From NCBI RefSeq assembly GCF_041956535.1, contig NW_027192192.1, positions 1,339,111 through 1,403,110 on the forward strand: DNA of 64,000 nucleotides, given 5' to 3'. A program made the position numbers and the translations under genes. The notes under the pieces were generated by a model. It ran no database searches and was not told where the DNA came from. It saw nothing but the letters and a program-made list of their open reading frames with translations. Positions within the stretch are counted from its first letter, which is position 1, and every line of letters starts with the position of its first letter. Below are positions 47,794 to 60,095 of the stretch, piece after piece. The stretch is from Calcarisporiella thermophila CBS 279.70 (Eukaryota > Calcarisporiellomycota).

Positions 47794-48364
47794 AAAGCAC
47801 ACAATTGAGAGGGGCTTTCTTCCTCTCTGTTGTATTGTAATTGTTTTATTTTATGATAGCTTTATGACATTATGGAGATATAACCTTTTTATTACGCATT
47901 TTTTACTGTTGGCAGCTCTTTTTTTTATCATTAATCCCTTATTAATTTCTCTGCGTCCGCTAGCATCCACCATTCCGTCTTAATTTAATTAACAAAAAGC
48001 ACTGCATATTTTTTATTGTTTTTGCTAAAATGAAATCTCGATCATTATTTGAGTCTCCGACAAGGTATTAAGTGGCCACAACTTTTTCCTTTCCCTTTCG
48101 TTTACATTTTGTTAGTCCAGTTCCTTACATCTTGCGTGTCCCCACGCACTTCGTGCCGTATACCCTTTGTTCCTTTCTGTTCAAAATATCTGCTCCTAAT
48201 TGATTCGGTACTGAGCTGGGCCTGGATTTCGTTTTAGGCAATTAGCATACTACTTCGTGCCTTAAAGCAGCCACAATAAGCCCGGGTTCACTGTGGAGCC
48301 TTAACTGATCTCTTTATAATCACTGCTCTTTGCAAACTTTTGACATTTTGTCAGAGATTGAGAA
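47794..48364. other. intergenic between the nexin and the methyltransferase
   Basis: About 570 AT-rich bases between two plus-strand genes. It holds the nexin 3' end and the methyltransferase promoter. No credible frame or RNA noticed. Confidence 0.5.
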
Positions 48365-50370
48365 ATGTCATTTTTTGGGCTTTTCAAGCGTGGTGCAAAA
48401 CTGCTCCGTCCCACCACGCCCCCTCCCCACGATCAATCCGAGCAGAGAAAGTACAAAAAAGTACTCAAGACTCAATCTGTTTCCCCTCCACGGCCACCAC
48501 CTGCACCTCCTCTTGAACTAGACCAAACGAGCGAGAATGAATCGCCTCTTCCTTCGCCTTTAAGTATGGTTAACCCGGTTGATCCAGAGTATATGGTACA
48601 TAATCTTGGAGAGAAGCTGATACACGATAATGCAAAGGTATGGAATACATATAGGCATTACACAGAGATGGGATTGTATGTATTGAATTTGTATTTTTTT
48701 GTTTGGTGCGATGTTTGGAACGATAGGTTCTTCTTCGAACCGTGCTCTTGGAGACAATGGATAGGAGTCGGCTATTGTTGGAGCATCGATTATTTTTGGC
48801 AACATATAAAGGGTATGCTTTGTACATTCCGAACTCAGTCACGTATGCCTTGTTGAGTTGTGAGCCCATTATTAAAACTAGGCTATTCGTTTCGCCAGTA
48901 GAAAGCGCGCTTGAACGAGGAACAAAAGTGTTGTGTATAGGGTTGGATAATATTAAAATTTATTATCAACGATTGCATTTAGAGCTCATGGTTTTTTTAT
49001 TTTTTTTTTCACTTAGATGTGGAGATGGACTTTGGGTCATTGTAAGTGTTAACGACTTATGTAACATACCCTAGTTTATCTTAATCTTTTTTTTTTTCTT
49101 TTTTCAGGAAATGGCTCTCAAGTATCCTCGCTCCCATATTGTTGGGGTAGATCAAACTCTCCCAGCTGTGGCCAGAGGCCCCCATCCGTCCAACTCCAGC
49201 TTTCAGATTATCGGGTTCAAAAATATGCATTTACCTTTTGAGGACAACGCTTTTACCCTTGTCTACCACCGCATGATCCTCCTCTCGTTGCCAACTGCTG
49301 AATTAACCACGTTGCTAACTGAAGCAGTGCGAGTTGCTCGGCCTGGGAATGGGTGGATCGAATTTTTAGACGTAGATAACAAAGTCTATCGCGGTGGAAC
49401 AAAAATGCGCGAACTTCTTTCACATGGTTGGCTTTGATAATTAATGGTCGGTAGAAAGCTAGAAATAACCCTATCATTAATTATTAGTAAATGGAATATT
49501 ACGAAACTACGATGTGAATCCTCACGCGGCAAAAGGCTTGGGCGGTTTGTTTGGTGAGATTGGCCTTACCGAAATCAAGAAGAGCTGTCTCTCATTTCCA
49601 CTAGGAGGTAAGCTTTTTGTTTTGTTCTATTTTTCCTAGTTAATTTTTTTTTACATAATTATCAACATGTTACTTTCTACTTCTTAGAATGGGGCAAAAA
49701 CATCGGAAATACCCACGCTCATACCTTTCTCCCGCTTCAGGCGCAACTTTTCAAGCAGCCATCACAGCAACTCCCTTTTGATCTTGCCACTGACCCCCTC
49801 AAAGAGCGGCTAATTGAAAAGTGTCATGAGGAATTGGAAAAACACCAAGCCTACATCAACTATTACTTGGTGTTTGGCCAAAAACCTGCTGAACTCCAAT
49901 TGCCAAGGAGAAGAGCATCCGAAAAGTTTCTCGGAGCCTATTCTTCAATCCGCTCAACTAAAACTCTCCCACTTCGCTCTTCGCTACATTCAATTATGAC
50001 ACCACCATCAAGTTGTCGCTCCTCCACTGATTCCACTGCCGGACGAGCCACTATGTTTTATGATGCAGACGAAGAGAGTATCTCATCGACAGATGAGATC
50101 TTGGCATCTCTCGATATTATCGCATCACCACGACAAGAACGCACGAGATCTTCCTCGGTCACCGCGTTAGAATCTGGGCAGTCCCCAAGAAACTCGCCCT
50201 CTTTCTCAGTTCTAAGGGTGCGACATTCGGATGGATCATTGGCTGCACGTCGACGACGGCAACAACACCAGCAAGCAATACAGAAGCATAAAATGTCACA
50301 ATATTACGGTACCGCTAGAGAACTGGAAAGGAAAAGAAGTATTATTGGTACAACGTATGCATATTTTTAA
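48365..50370 (+). CDS. class I SAM-dependent methyltransferase with disordered tails
   Basis: Seven exons: 48365-48679, 48727-48812, 48882-48941, 49017-49041, 49108-49426, 49488-49607 and 49688-50370, giving 535 residues. A proline-rich N terminus leads into MDRSRLLLEHRLFLATYKG, the helix that precedes the Rossmann fold in fungal UbiE/LaeA-like methyltransferases. The SAM loop is CIGCGDGLWVIEMALKYPRS (GxGxG-like, split by two introns), followed by HIVGVDQT, NMHLPFEDNAFTLVYHRMIL and a PGNGWIEFLD strand. The C-terminal 170 residues are Ser/Arg-rich. The substrate is unknown. Exon 4 is only 25 nt and the donor at 49427 (gttggc) is weak, so local details may shift. The class is firm, the function is not. 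Confidence 0.82.
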
Positions 50371-50770
50371 TCCCCCTCCTCCCTCCCTCCCCAATCAATT
50401 CCCTTTTCCTTGATTTGTCTATACTTATTCATATGTAATATCCCTCATTGTTCAATGTTTCTATCAATCCCTGCCAGAAATACTATTTTGTCATATGCAT
50501 ATGTTACCTTGTTATTTGTGTTATTTTCTCTCCATTGTTTATACCACTACATTGAATTATGGATAATTTTAATTTAGCATACATTACTATAGTAAATACA
50601 ACAATTTCATTTTGGGTTTTTATTACGATCAGTGGCAATTTTTCAAAATCGGACCCTTGGCGTATATCTAGTTAGTTCTTTCCGAATCAAATCAAAACTT
50701 CTTTCCAACTGACTAATCTGATCAAATACCATAAGCCTACTCGACCTAGGAAAAAGAAATTTTCATCACC
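50371..50770. other. intergenic before RVS167
   Basis: 400 AT-rich bases, nothing recognised. It should include the RVS167 promoter. Confidence 0.5.
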
Positions 50771-52519
50771 ATGAGCTGGTCAGTTTCTTGCGTTTTCATT
50801 TCTAACTAAGAGAAATTTCCCATTTACCATGCAATTTGATAAAAAATATGTTTCCTCGAATAACAGGAAAGGGATCCAGAAGGCCGTCTCGCGTCTTCCA
50901 CATCAATTTCTGGCTGCAACCGGCTACTCGGAGGAAACAAATGACACCGAGTTTAAGCAGTTAGAAGCCAAGTTCTCGGATTTGGAGCGCGTTGCTGGAA
51001 GACTGCACACGGATTCAGCTAAATATCGCGATGGGATCATGGGTATACATATATAAGTGATTACAATCGCCTCATATATAATAATCCACTTATTTCATAT
51101 ACCATGCTGTAGCACTGCTTAATCATCAGGCAACCATTGCTGAAACTTTAGTTGAGCTCTATGGACCTATTGATGGTCGTGACGATGGATCCGTTGCGAG
51201 ACGGCCGCAAGCCTCACCCCAATCTATGACCGCAATACAACAGTACTGCACGCTAATGACGGAGACAAGAGACGTTCTTATCCCCGAGCTGGTAATCAAA
51301 TTATATGCGCTGTAGCTTACCTGCGCTGAGGCTAAGATATAATGCGATTCAAAAAAAATATATAGGACATGATGGATCGACTTGTCATAAGGCCCACTGC
51401 CGATTTGATTGAGATAATGAAGCTGATAAGAAAAACAATTGTTAAGCGCAATCATAAGGTCCTTGACTACGATCGCTATAGAAATTCTCTGAAGAAGTTG
51501 AAAGACAAGAAAGAACGAACCTTGAGCGACGAGAGAGCCATGTTTAAGGTAGATATTTTGGTTACTCTGCTGTGGGCATTAGGGAGTGTTTATTCATCTA
51601 TCTCTTTTTGGTTTTGTCTGCTTAACAGTTGGAAGCTCAGTATGAACAAGCTACTCAAGAATACAACTACTATAATAACGTCCTCAAAGAGCAGCTTCCA
51701 ACTTTCTTCCACCTCAAAAATGAGTTCACAGATCCGCTCTTCTCCTTTTTGTACCAAATGCAATATCGGATACAAGGCATTTTAATGCAGAAGATGAACG
51801 AAGTCGCGGCATTAGGATATTTCGACCTGGATACCGATACGATCCTGCTTTTCGATCGCCGAAAGAATGAAATACAAGCCCAATTGGACGAGATGACACT
51901 ATTATCGCGAAAAGCACTAGCCCAGGGTAAGATTATTTTTCCTCCATAGAGGAGCTATTTAGTGAAAAGCATACATTGCTATTATTACATTAGCAACGTC
52001 CTCGCACTTTCGCAGCAAGTTCGGCCACGCTCATGCACCCTCTATCTCGTCAGAGGAGCCCCATGACGAGCCTCTCCCCCCCTACTCTCCGACAAGTCAC
52101 GCTACCCCTTTTGGAGATCGGAAATATGGGTCTAATTATCCCCCCCCCAACTCTATTAGCTCTAGCTCCAATCTAAGCGCGGCGCCAACTACAAGCACAC
52201 GAGTAGGTCCCCCTGTATCCCCTCCCGTTGCGCCCAAGCCTACATTAAAGAAATATGTGGTCGCCCTGTACGACTACGAGGCACAGGCGGAAGGAGATCT
52301 AAGTTTCCATAAAGATGACAAGATAGAAGTATTGGAACGCACCCAGAGTTCGGAAGACTGGTGGACGGGTAGGCTGAATGGGAAAACGGGAGTCTTTCCA
52401 GGTAAGCATGGGTGACTTCGTAGGCACCTTTTCTTACGGTCACTCCGTGAAAAGAGAGTTGGTGACCTTATTTACTGATTTCCTCTAATCAACTAGCCAA
52501 CTATGTGGCCGAACTCTAA
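50771..52519 (+). CDS. RVS167: Rvs167/amphiphysin-like BAR-SH3 protein
   Basis: Seven exons: 50771-50778, 50867-51042, 51113-51291, 51366-51548, 51629-51926, 51994-52401 and 52497-52519, giving 424 residues. The first coding exon is only 8 nt (ATGAGCTG) and, spliced, gives MSWKGIQKAVSRLPHQF, the amphipathic start expected for the family. The BAR domain covers about residues 1-245 (KLRIRKTIVKRNHK-like basic helix and QEYNYYNNVLKEQLPTFFHL), then a Pro/Ser linker, then a C-terminal SH3 domain (about 365-424) with ALYDYEAQAEGDLSFHKDD, a WW pair (SSEDWWTGR), and the closing FPANYVAEL. It should tubulate membranes at actin patches during endocytosis, normally as a dimer with Rvs161. All motif residues for ligand binding look intact. 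Confidence 0.95.
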
Positions 52520-52762
52520 CGAATCTCGGCAAAACCACCCATTTTCTGGTCATACCATCATCCTCGCTTCATTTATTCATCTTTCCATTCATTCTTGAAA
52601 CGTTTGTATTTCCGTCCGCTTCGTTACTCAAACGAATAAACAATAGCAGCCGGTTCACTAATTTTTTTGGCTGTATTTTGATTCAAAATGCAAATGTATG
52701 CTATTCTCTTTAATGGGCCTCTGTTGAATAAAATATACACGGCCTCCAGTTTACAGTCACGT

Positions 52763-54682
52763 TTATAAATACCACTTCCGCCACTTCGTCCAGTTAGATG
52801 CTCGACCCACCTTCTCCTCCTCCTCTTCCTCTCTATCAAAGGCAAAGTTGACTCGTATTATCTCGCCAAACCCCTCAGCCATCTTGGGCTCCTCAAATTT
52901 CGATGCATACATTCGGAATGCAATTTCCGGCACCGGATTTGCCTTTTGGACCTCGGATCGGAACTGGTTATTGTGCTTCGCGAGAGCCTCGGAAGCAGTG
53001 AACCAAAAACACCTTGTGGGGATATTGTGTTGCTTCGCAAGTTGAATGTAGGCTCGACGGGCCTCGGCCGTAGGATTGGTATTGTCTAGAAAAACAAGGT
53101 CAGCTAGGAAAGAAAAATTGCTGCCGTCAACTCATACCTATGACTACGGATTTTCCTTCTTGAAGTGCAGCCTTGCAAGCGACAGTGCACCTCTGGCGGG
53201 TACCGAGAGTATCCTGTCGAAAATCGATATGTAAGAGAATAAAGCAAATATGATAGAGCTGCATTGCATACCTGATTTATGTGGACATATCCTTGAGAAA
53301 CCAGCCGTTTCTTCGCAAAACTATGAATAATTAAAACAAAAGTTTGCACCTTATCGATCCAAGATTGTGAAGGTGGAAATTACTATGTTTTGCCACTAGC
53401 AGGGTAGCCCACAAATATGATCATTTCTTGCTTCACCTCCTCAGAAAAGAGAGCCGAAGGAGATAGTGCTGCAGAGGATAGTTCTATACCAGAAATGAAA
53501 GCAGTTCAGCCTATAAATAGTGGCACTGAACCCAAGTCTTACTACCAACCCTCCATTTCGACTCTAGGGTCAAAATCTCCCCAGCTAAATGCGGCCATCG
53601 GCTCATCAAGAAAATATTCCTCAGGCGTCGAGAAAGAGATGCCAATATTGTCTGCAAATTTTCTGAAAATCAATGTAAAAGTTGGCCAGCATGATTAGGA
53701 AAATATCAACTTCTCAAGCTCACCTATCGACACAGGCGTGGTCCTCTGGCGCACCTTTTTTCCATCCCTTGGCACGCCCCGCGGCATCCCCGATATAAAA
53801 GCTTTTCTCTAGTTCTGTGTTCCAAACAAGTTAAACAAGTGTATCAAATATAGCGTGATCGAGTCACAACGATGTACCAACTTCGATGCCGCTATTATGC
53901 TCGGATAAAAAACTCGACCACATCCCTGTTCGCGGCTTTCTATTGGAATCATACATGGTAGCAACAAATATTTGCAGCGGAATGTTTAGCTAAATGTGGG
54001 GTGATATAGATCACAGAGTAAATCAATAAATAAAAAAATAAAGATAAATAAAATCCCTTGCAATAGTATACCTCTGCAACGACATGATTCATTTTTTCTT
54101 TAAAATCAGATTTTCTTTTTTGATGCTTTAGCCCACCTTGATTGGTGAAAATAACCACTTTATACCTATGAAAAAGAGTTTAGTTAGTCGTAAACCCAAC
54201 ATCCTTATATCAATATCCATTTTACCCCTCCTCGTGAAGGCTACGCAATCTTAAAGGGACGACAGGATTCCACCATTCCCAATCGCTGGAATCCTTCGGA
54301 TGCCGCCTGCCTTGTTTTGGTTTAATGAGCGTTCCGTCCTGAATTAATTGAACCCATTTGTAAATGCCTGTATTGTCCCAATTAAATTCTATCTACCTAC
54401 GAGATCAAAAGCCGCTATCTTAGCATTTCCCGCAGGATTCATGTGAGCTGCTAGCATTAGACCATCTCTCTCCCCCCATGCAAGCGATATTCTTTCCTTC
54501 ATCTTCGTAAAGAAAGGATGAATTTGCGCCGCTTCACTAGTACGAGCTGCTACTAGGAATTATCGACAATTAAAATCTTCAGCAAGGATAATTCGCTAAT
54601 AGATCACAATCACACCTTTGACCCTAGCCTCTGCCTCCTTACTTTCCATTCGTCGCTTAGTGCCTCTATTATTGACCGTCAT
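52763..54682 (-). CDS. PNK1: bifunctional polynucleotide 5'-kinase/3'-phosphatase
   Basis: Eleven exons: 54682-54616, 54552-54401, 54338-54226, 54165-54072, 53989-53878, 53808-53724, 53662-53550, 53483-53384, 53320-53272, 53213-53138 and 53085-52763, giving 427 residues. The phosphatase (HAD) domain has the nucleophile motif AFDLDGTL (D72 and D74, split by an intron), VVIFTNQGG and SFYIGDAAGR. The kinase domain has a P-loop GYPASGKT (271-278), the lid-like segment TLGTRQRCTVACKAAL and VVIDNTNP. The protein repairs DNA strand breaks by restoring 5'-phosphate and 3'-hydroxyl ends in the nucleus. The FHA domain of animal PNKP is absent, as in fission yeast. The start at 54682 gives a short basic N terminus; an upstream exon cannot be excluded. 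Confidence 0.95.
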
Positions 54683-55044
54683 CGGTTCTGGCCGAGAATT
54701 GGTATTGGGGTGTCCTAAAATAGCAAACTACTATGGGCAGGCCTCTGCCATAAAAAATGGAAGGAAAATGCCTCGCTCATTTATGTGACTTCTGTGACGC
54801 AGGGTGATAAAAGTCCCACAAACACGTATTTACTTCCATTTTCAGGAGAAATTAACGTTAGAACAGATCCGTCCACAAGTTTAATAGATTCAGTCCCAAG
54901 TTGTCAAAGACAATATAAAGTAGTTTCCACACTATGGCCCCACCGCCCCCTCCCCTTCTCCTCTTCCTCTACCCTGGCTTTGCTGTCGATTTTGTAAAAT
55001 CTCTTCTACTTCCCTCCCCATTCATTCAGTAATTGTCACGCGCA
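54683..55044. promoter_or_regulatory. divergent promoter (PNK1 / secreted protein)
   Basis: 360 bases between two start codons on opposite strands. The side near the secreted-protein gene is pyrimidine-rich (54940-55020). No specific site recognised. Confidence 0.45.
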
Positions 55045-55693
55045 ATGAAGCTCTCCACCCTCATCATAGCCCTATCCACACTGGGTTACATTCATGAAAC
55101 CTGTGCCCGTAAGTATCAATAACGACCATTATTCGGCATTATCCAACTCACGCTCTCTTTGTAAATTGTTCATGTTCTTCTCCAGAACCCAGTGTGGAAT
55201 CAGGTAATTCGAAACTCGTTTATTCAATACTCCTCAGTTAGCTCTTCTAAACCACACTTCTCTTCCAGTTCAGAAAACCTATAATTGCATAGTAGGTTGT
55301 AGGACCATGGAAGCTCTGCATGTTGCTCAATGTTATCAGAATTGTATTGTGCAAAATTACGAAGCAAAGCCTTTGCCCTCAGCCCCTAGCGATGCATCCT
55401 CAGTCGCAACCATATCCGATCCTTCCTTGATACCTGCAACCTCTTCAGAGAACAATGCTGCCACCCCATCTCCAACCGCTTCATTGGCCACCGATTCCCG
55501 CGATTCTTCGCCAACCATCCCATCGATTGCCACCTCTTCGATTCAAGATACAAGACCATCACTGCGCACGCTCCGGCCGGTACCGATCCCCACATACAAT
55601 CCCAACATCTCTCCAGGGAATCGTCCCGTACACTCTCTATCTCTGAAAGGACTGGCTATCTTTAGCATAGTGGTGCTGGTTAGCATCGCTTAA
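55045..55693 (+). CDS. small secreted, probably GPI-anchored protein with a twin CX3C motif
   Basis: Three exons, 55045-55108, 55186-55203 (18 nt) and 55269-55693, give 168 residues. The N terminus is a signal peptide (MKLSTLIIALSTLGYIHETC then A), cleaved probably near residue 21. The mature start has four cysteines in the spacing C34-x3-C38-x10-C49-x3-C53 (CIVGC and CYQNC). A Ser/Thr/Pro/Ala-rich stretch of about 90 residues follows, suited to O-glycosylation, and the C terminus is a hydrophobic GPI-type signal (LKGLAIFSIVVLVSIA). The likely place is cell wall or plasma-membrane surface. I do not recognise a family: CFEM domains have eight cysteines. The twin CX3C resembles small Tim chaperones in spacing only, and those lack a signal peptide. 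Function unknown. Confidence 0.72.
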
Positions 55694-55881
55694 TCAAGGG
55701 GCCTTTATTCGTGAATAATATCCTTCCTTATGATAACGTTGTTTACTTTTTTAACCCAATCCAAATAAATTCTCCCTTGCTTAAAATAAATACACTACAA
55801 AAAAACACGAACAATCTTGAAATAAAAATAGTACTATGAAGAACCGTGCCTTTTGTAAACATTGTCCCATTGTCCAGTTCG

Positions 55882-56873
55882 CTACAGCTTGCTTCCCCCC
55901 GAGCCCGCCTTCGCTAGGTGGCAGTATCCATTGGCCAACACCACACGGTTACCCACCTTAGTCACAAATGAGATCACGCGCTTCGTGGGCGTATCCTCCA
56001 CAACCCACACATTGGTGCTCAGTGTATCTCCCGGGTACACCGGCGAAGCGAATTTTGCTCCAAATCCCTTGAACTCGTATCCTTCGCCAAAATGTTTAAG
56101 GATGGCATGAGCGGCATAGCCATACGTGCAAAGGCCATGAAGAATCGGTCGCTCAAATCCGATTTTCGGCGCTATCGTGGGGTCAATATGGAGAGGGTTA
56201 TAATCGCCCGAGAGCCGGTAAAGAATGGCCTGCTCGCGACTTGTCGTGTCCACCACAATCTTGTCCGGCTCTCTGTCGGGCACCTGCACCAGCCTGCTTT
56301 TGCCTCCCTTAGGACCCCCGAATCCCCCCATTCCAAAGATAAACACCTGGCTCACCGAACGCGAGTACGTTCTCCCCTCTTTATCGCAAAGCGTTTTCGA
56401 GGTCTCGATGACCATTCCTTTTCCACGATCGTAAATACCCTCCACGCGACTTCTCATCTCCATGTCTCCCTGAGTTGGAAGCGGACGGAAAATCTCGATA
56501 TGCTCTTCGGCATGCACAAGCTTCTTGAGATCAATTGATGGCAAACCGGGGATGGAGGAGACTGCACCGGGTCCGGCGCCAAAGACAGTGGCATCGAAGC
56601 TTGCGCCCTTGAGCGAAAGTACCACCGGATAGGTTGGGAAAACGCGAAAATCCTTATCTGAATTACGGGGATACCATGAGTGATTTAGAGAAAAAAAATG
56701 GTGCACCACGTCTATATTAGTCACCCCTCTAATTGGCACGTACCTAACTCGTACAAATACTTGAGCTCATCCTCTTTTACGCCGATGGAGAGCGCATAGA
56801 GCATGCAGTCTCGGCGATTGTAAAGCACGCGCTGAGGGGGGAACTCATAACCGACCGCCTTTTGAAGGTCCAT
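55882..56873 (-). CDS. peroxisomal 2-enoyl-CoA hydratase 2 (MaoC family) with C-terminal SKL
   Basis: Two exons, 56873-56744 and 56657-55882, spliced in phase 1, give 301 residues. Two hot-dog folds are seen. The second contains the hydratase-2 motif around LYRLSGDYNPLHIDPTIA (catalytic Asp and His) and GFERPILHGLCTYG. The protein ends in Ser-Lys-Leu, a canonical type 1 peroxisome targeting signal. The reaction is hydration of trans-2-enoyl-CoA to (3R)-hydroxyacyl-CoA in beta-oxidation. In most fungi this activity is the C-terminal part of the multifunctional Fox2; here it is a stand-alone protein of animal/plant style. Start at 56873 gives MDLQKAVGYEFPPQRVLYN, typical for the family. Diverges from TPS2. 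Confidence 0.93.
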
Positions 56874-57190
56874 ACTTGTTTTTAGCCTAGGGCAAACGTA
56901 TGAGAAGAGAAGAAATCCTCACGCACGTGGAAATGACGGAGGGCATAAATGAATCGATTGTCCACTGTCCATGTGACGGTCTTTTTTGTGAACGACCTTG
57001 CAGATAAGATGGGAATCGATGAACTTTTTAACTCCGCGTTAATTTCTTGCCTTTTTCTTCCTCTTTTTCCTGAGTGTTCTTAACTCCCACCCTTAGTTTC
57101 CAGAGCCTTCGCTTATCTTCCCCAGCCGTCATTTTCTCTCCTCATTCGCCCTATACTTGGCATCCTCATTGCACAGCTAAAATTATTAGA
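56874..57190. promoter_or_regulatory. divergent promoter (hydratase / trehalose phosphatase)
   Basis: 317 bases between two opposite start codons; pyrimidine-rich toward the Tps2 side. A short in-frame extension of the Tps2 frame back to 57074 does not start with ATG. No specific site recognised. Confidence 0.45.
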
Positions 57191-60095
57191 ATGGTGGCTA
57201 GGCATTCCCTCGACTCATGCGGTCCTTCCACAAGCGCACGGACTACAAGCGATTCCAAACCTCGCATAATTAGCGTCACACACCAAGTCCCTTACAATTG
57301 CGTTCTTCAGAATGGCATCTCTGAGAGGTCTTCCGCCAGCGTCCCCACCCAGCCACCGGCGCCGGGTGGTTCTGGGAAACTCGACAGCTCCCCCCTCTTA
57401 CAGCTGGAAAAGCCCAAATGGCGTTTAACGACACGCCGTGGGCATTCAGCCCTCTACGCGGGTGTCCGCTCTCTTCAGGAGAGCAGTGGAGAATGGGGAG
57501 AATCGATTCACGTCGGGTGGGTGGGACAGTGCACTAACGAGCTGGGCGAGGCACTGGAGTCTGCAAAGCTCCACCAGCCATATCGCGAGAGCTTACGCGA
57601 ACGGTTGTGGGAAGAGAAGGTTGTGCCTGTATTTCTGGAAGATAAAATCTCGGCGGGACACTACGAAGGCTATTGCAAGACAGGTAAGCCTATATCAGAT
57701 AAGCGCCGTGAACTCTTCTGAGGGCGGCCTCCTTATTTTTTATTAGTGCTTTGGCCGCTACTTCATTATCTCGTGTGGGACACGGCTATGGACGCCCGAA
57801 AGCAATCGCTTTACTGGGGAGATTATGTGGCCGTGAACAAAAAGTTCGCTCAGGCCATCAGTGAGATCTATCAGCCAGAAGATATTAGTATGGCATTGTC
57901 TCAATAACCTACTTTCCACGCAAATTCAGTGAACCATTTTACTTTCATTATCTGTAGTTTGGGTGCATGACTACCACCTGATGCTGCTTCCTCAGCTGCT
58001 CCGCGGGCTTATTCCTGCAGCCATCATAGGCTACTTCCACCATGCACCATTCTGTAGCTCAGAGATCTTTAGATGTCTTCCTAGTAAGTATTCCGTGACT
58101 CTTGTGCAAATCAATTCGAATCCTACTTATAAAACTGCTCTTTGTCTACCCGGTAGAACGGGAGGACATCCTACAGGGAATCCTTGGCTCGAACCAAGTT
58201 GGATTTCAAACCTACTCCTATGCGCGCCACTTCATGAGTAGCTGTACACGCGTCCTCGGCTACGATACCACACCATTGGGTGTCGATGCAAAAGGTCACC
58301 TTGTTGTTGTGCAAACATCACCGATTGGAATAGATGCAGAGCGAGTGGACGCATGGCGCAAGGCTCCGGGAGTCGCCCCCAAGGTGAAAGCCATTAGAGA
58401 GATGTACGCGGGAAAGAAGATTATTGTGGCGCGAGACAAGCTCGACGTGGTGAAGGGGGTGAAGCAAAAGCTCACCGCGTTTGAGAAGTTCCTTGAGGAT
58501 TTCCCCGAATGGCGTGGAAAGGTTGGTAGAGCTGGTTTTCCCTCACATTTATACAGCGTCCCAACGCTCACATCCTCTTTTGGGGGATGCATTAGGTTGT
58601 GTTGATCCAAGTGACAAGCCCGGGGGTGCGCGAATCCGTTAAACTTGAGCACAAAATATCGGAGCTGGTGTCCAGCATTAATAGCACGTATGGCTCGCTT
58701 GAGTTCACTCCAGTACACCACTATCACCAGCACATCGATCGCGACGAGTACTATGCGCTGCTGACGGTGGCCGACGTTGCGCTCATCACCTCGATCCGCG
58801 ACGGGATGAACACGACCTCGCTGGAGTATATCATTTGTCAGAAAGAGGGTCATGGTCCGCTAATTCTCTCGGAATTCACGGGCACCGCGGGCTCCCTGGC
58901 CGCCGCAATCCAGGTCAACCCGTGGGACTACAGTATGGTGGCCAATGCGATCAATGAATCCCTGAAAATCCCAGCCGACGAGAAGATCATCAAGCATGAG
59001 CAACTTTACAACCATGTGAGCTCCCACACCGCCAAGTATTGGGCCACGAGCTTTATCCGCCAGCTCATTGCGAATGCGGGCACTCCCGATCAAGGATACC
59101 TAACCCCCTTACTAGACGTAGAATTGCTAATAGAGAAATACCGAGCGACCAGCAAGAGGTTGCTCCTGTTTGACTATGATGTTAGTAGATGGCTCTTTTA
59201 CGTTGGACCTTACGAAGGAAGGATACCTACCGGGCACTGACCTCCATCTCCTGTAGGGAACCCTGACCCCCATAGTGAAACAGCCGCATTTGGCCACGCC
59301 GAGTGAGAAGATGCTGCGCGCGCTCCAACAACTGTGCGACGACCCCCACAATGTCGTGTGGGTGATCTCAGGCCGCGACCAGAAAACTCTCATGGAGTGG
59401 CTGGGAGGCGTGCGGAATCTTGGGCTAAGGTAGAGTGCGTGGATTGGTTGTACATCCCGAGCTGCCGAGTTCTCACTCTTTGCTCCCTCCTTTGTTTTCA
59501 CCCCCATGCTATTAGTGCCGAGCATGGATGCTTCCTGAAGAACCCGGGTGTAGACCGATGGATCAACCTTACCGAGCAGATCGACATGTCGTGGCAGAAC
59601 GAGGTCAACGCTATCTTTAACTACTATACCGAGCGCACGCAGGGCTCCTTTGTCGAGCACAAGATCTGCTCCATTGCCTGGCACTATCGCATGGCCGATC
59701 CGGCTTACGGCGAATTCCAGGCGAAAGAGTGCCAGAATCACCTGCGGCAGGCGATCGTCTCCAAGCTCCCTGTCGACATTCTGGTCGGGAAGAAGAATCT
59801 GGAGGTTCGCCCCATCTCGATCAATAAGGGTGGAGTAGTGCAGCGGCTGCTCGCCGCCCACTCCTCCCTCGACTTTGTGATGTGTGCAGGAGATGACAAA
59901 ACCGACGAGGATATGTTCAGGGCCATCAAAAACGCCGGGAAACTCCGAGGCGTGGAGGAGGAGCAGTACCATCAGTTCCGGGTGACCATTGGGGCCGAGA
60001 CCAAGAAGACGCTTGCGAGCTGGCACGTGCCGACTCCCGAAGAGCTGGTGAGCATTCTGGAGCGTCTGGCCGGAATTGCAAACGAGCACTCCTAA
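57191..60095 (+). CDS. TPS2: trehalose-6-phosphate phosphatase (TPS-like + TPP domains)
   Basis: Seven exons: 57191-57683, 57747-57887, 57958-58083, 58157-58521, 58596-59180, 59257-59429 and 59516-60095, giving 820 residues. The N-terminal glycosyltransferase-20 domain (about 25-560) has VWVHDYHLMLLPQLL, GYFHHAPFCSSEIFRCL and SIRDGMNTTSLEY. The C-terminal TPP domain has the HAD motifs LLFDYDGTLTP (D568, D570; intron exactly after the second Asp), SGRD near 608 and GDDKTDEDMF near 750. It removes phosphate from trehalose-6-phosphate to give trehalose, in the Tps1-Tps2 complex. The order and motifs fit Tps2 rather than Tps1 or Tsl1. The region is GC-richer than its neighbours, with strong C-ending codon preference, which suggests high expression. 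Confidence 0.96.
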
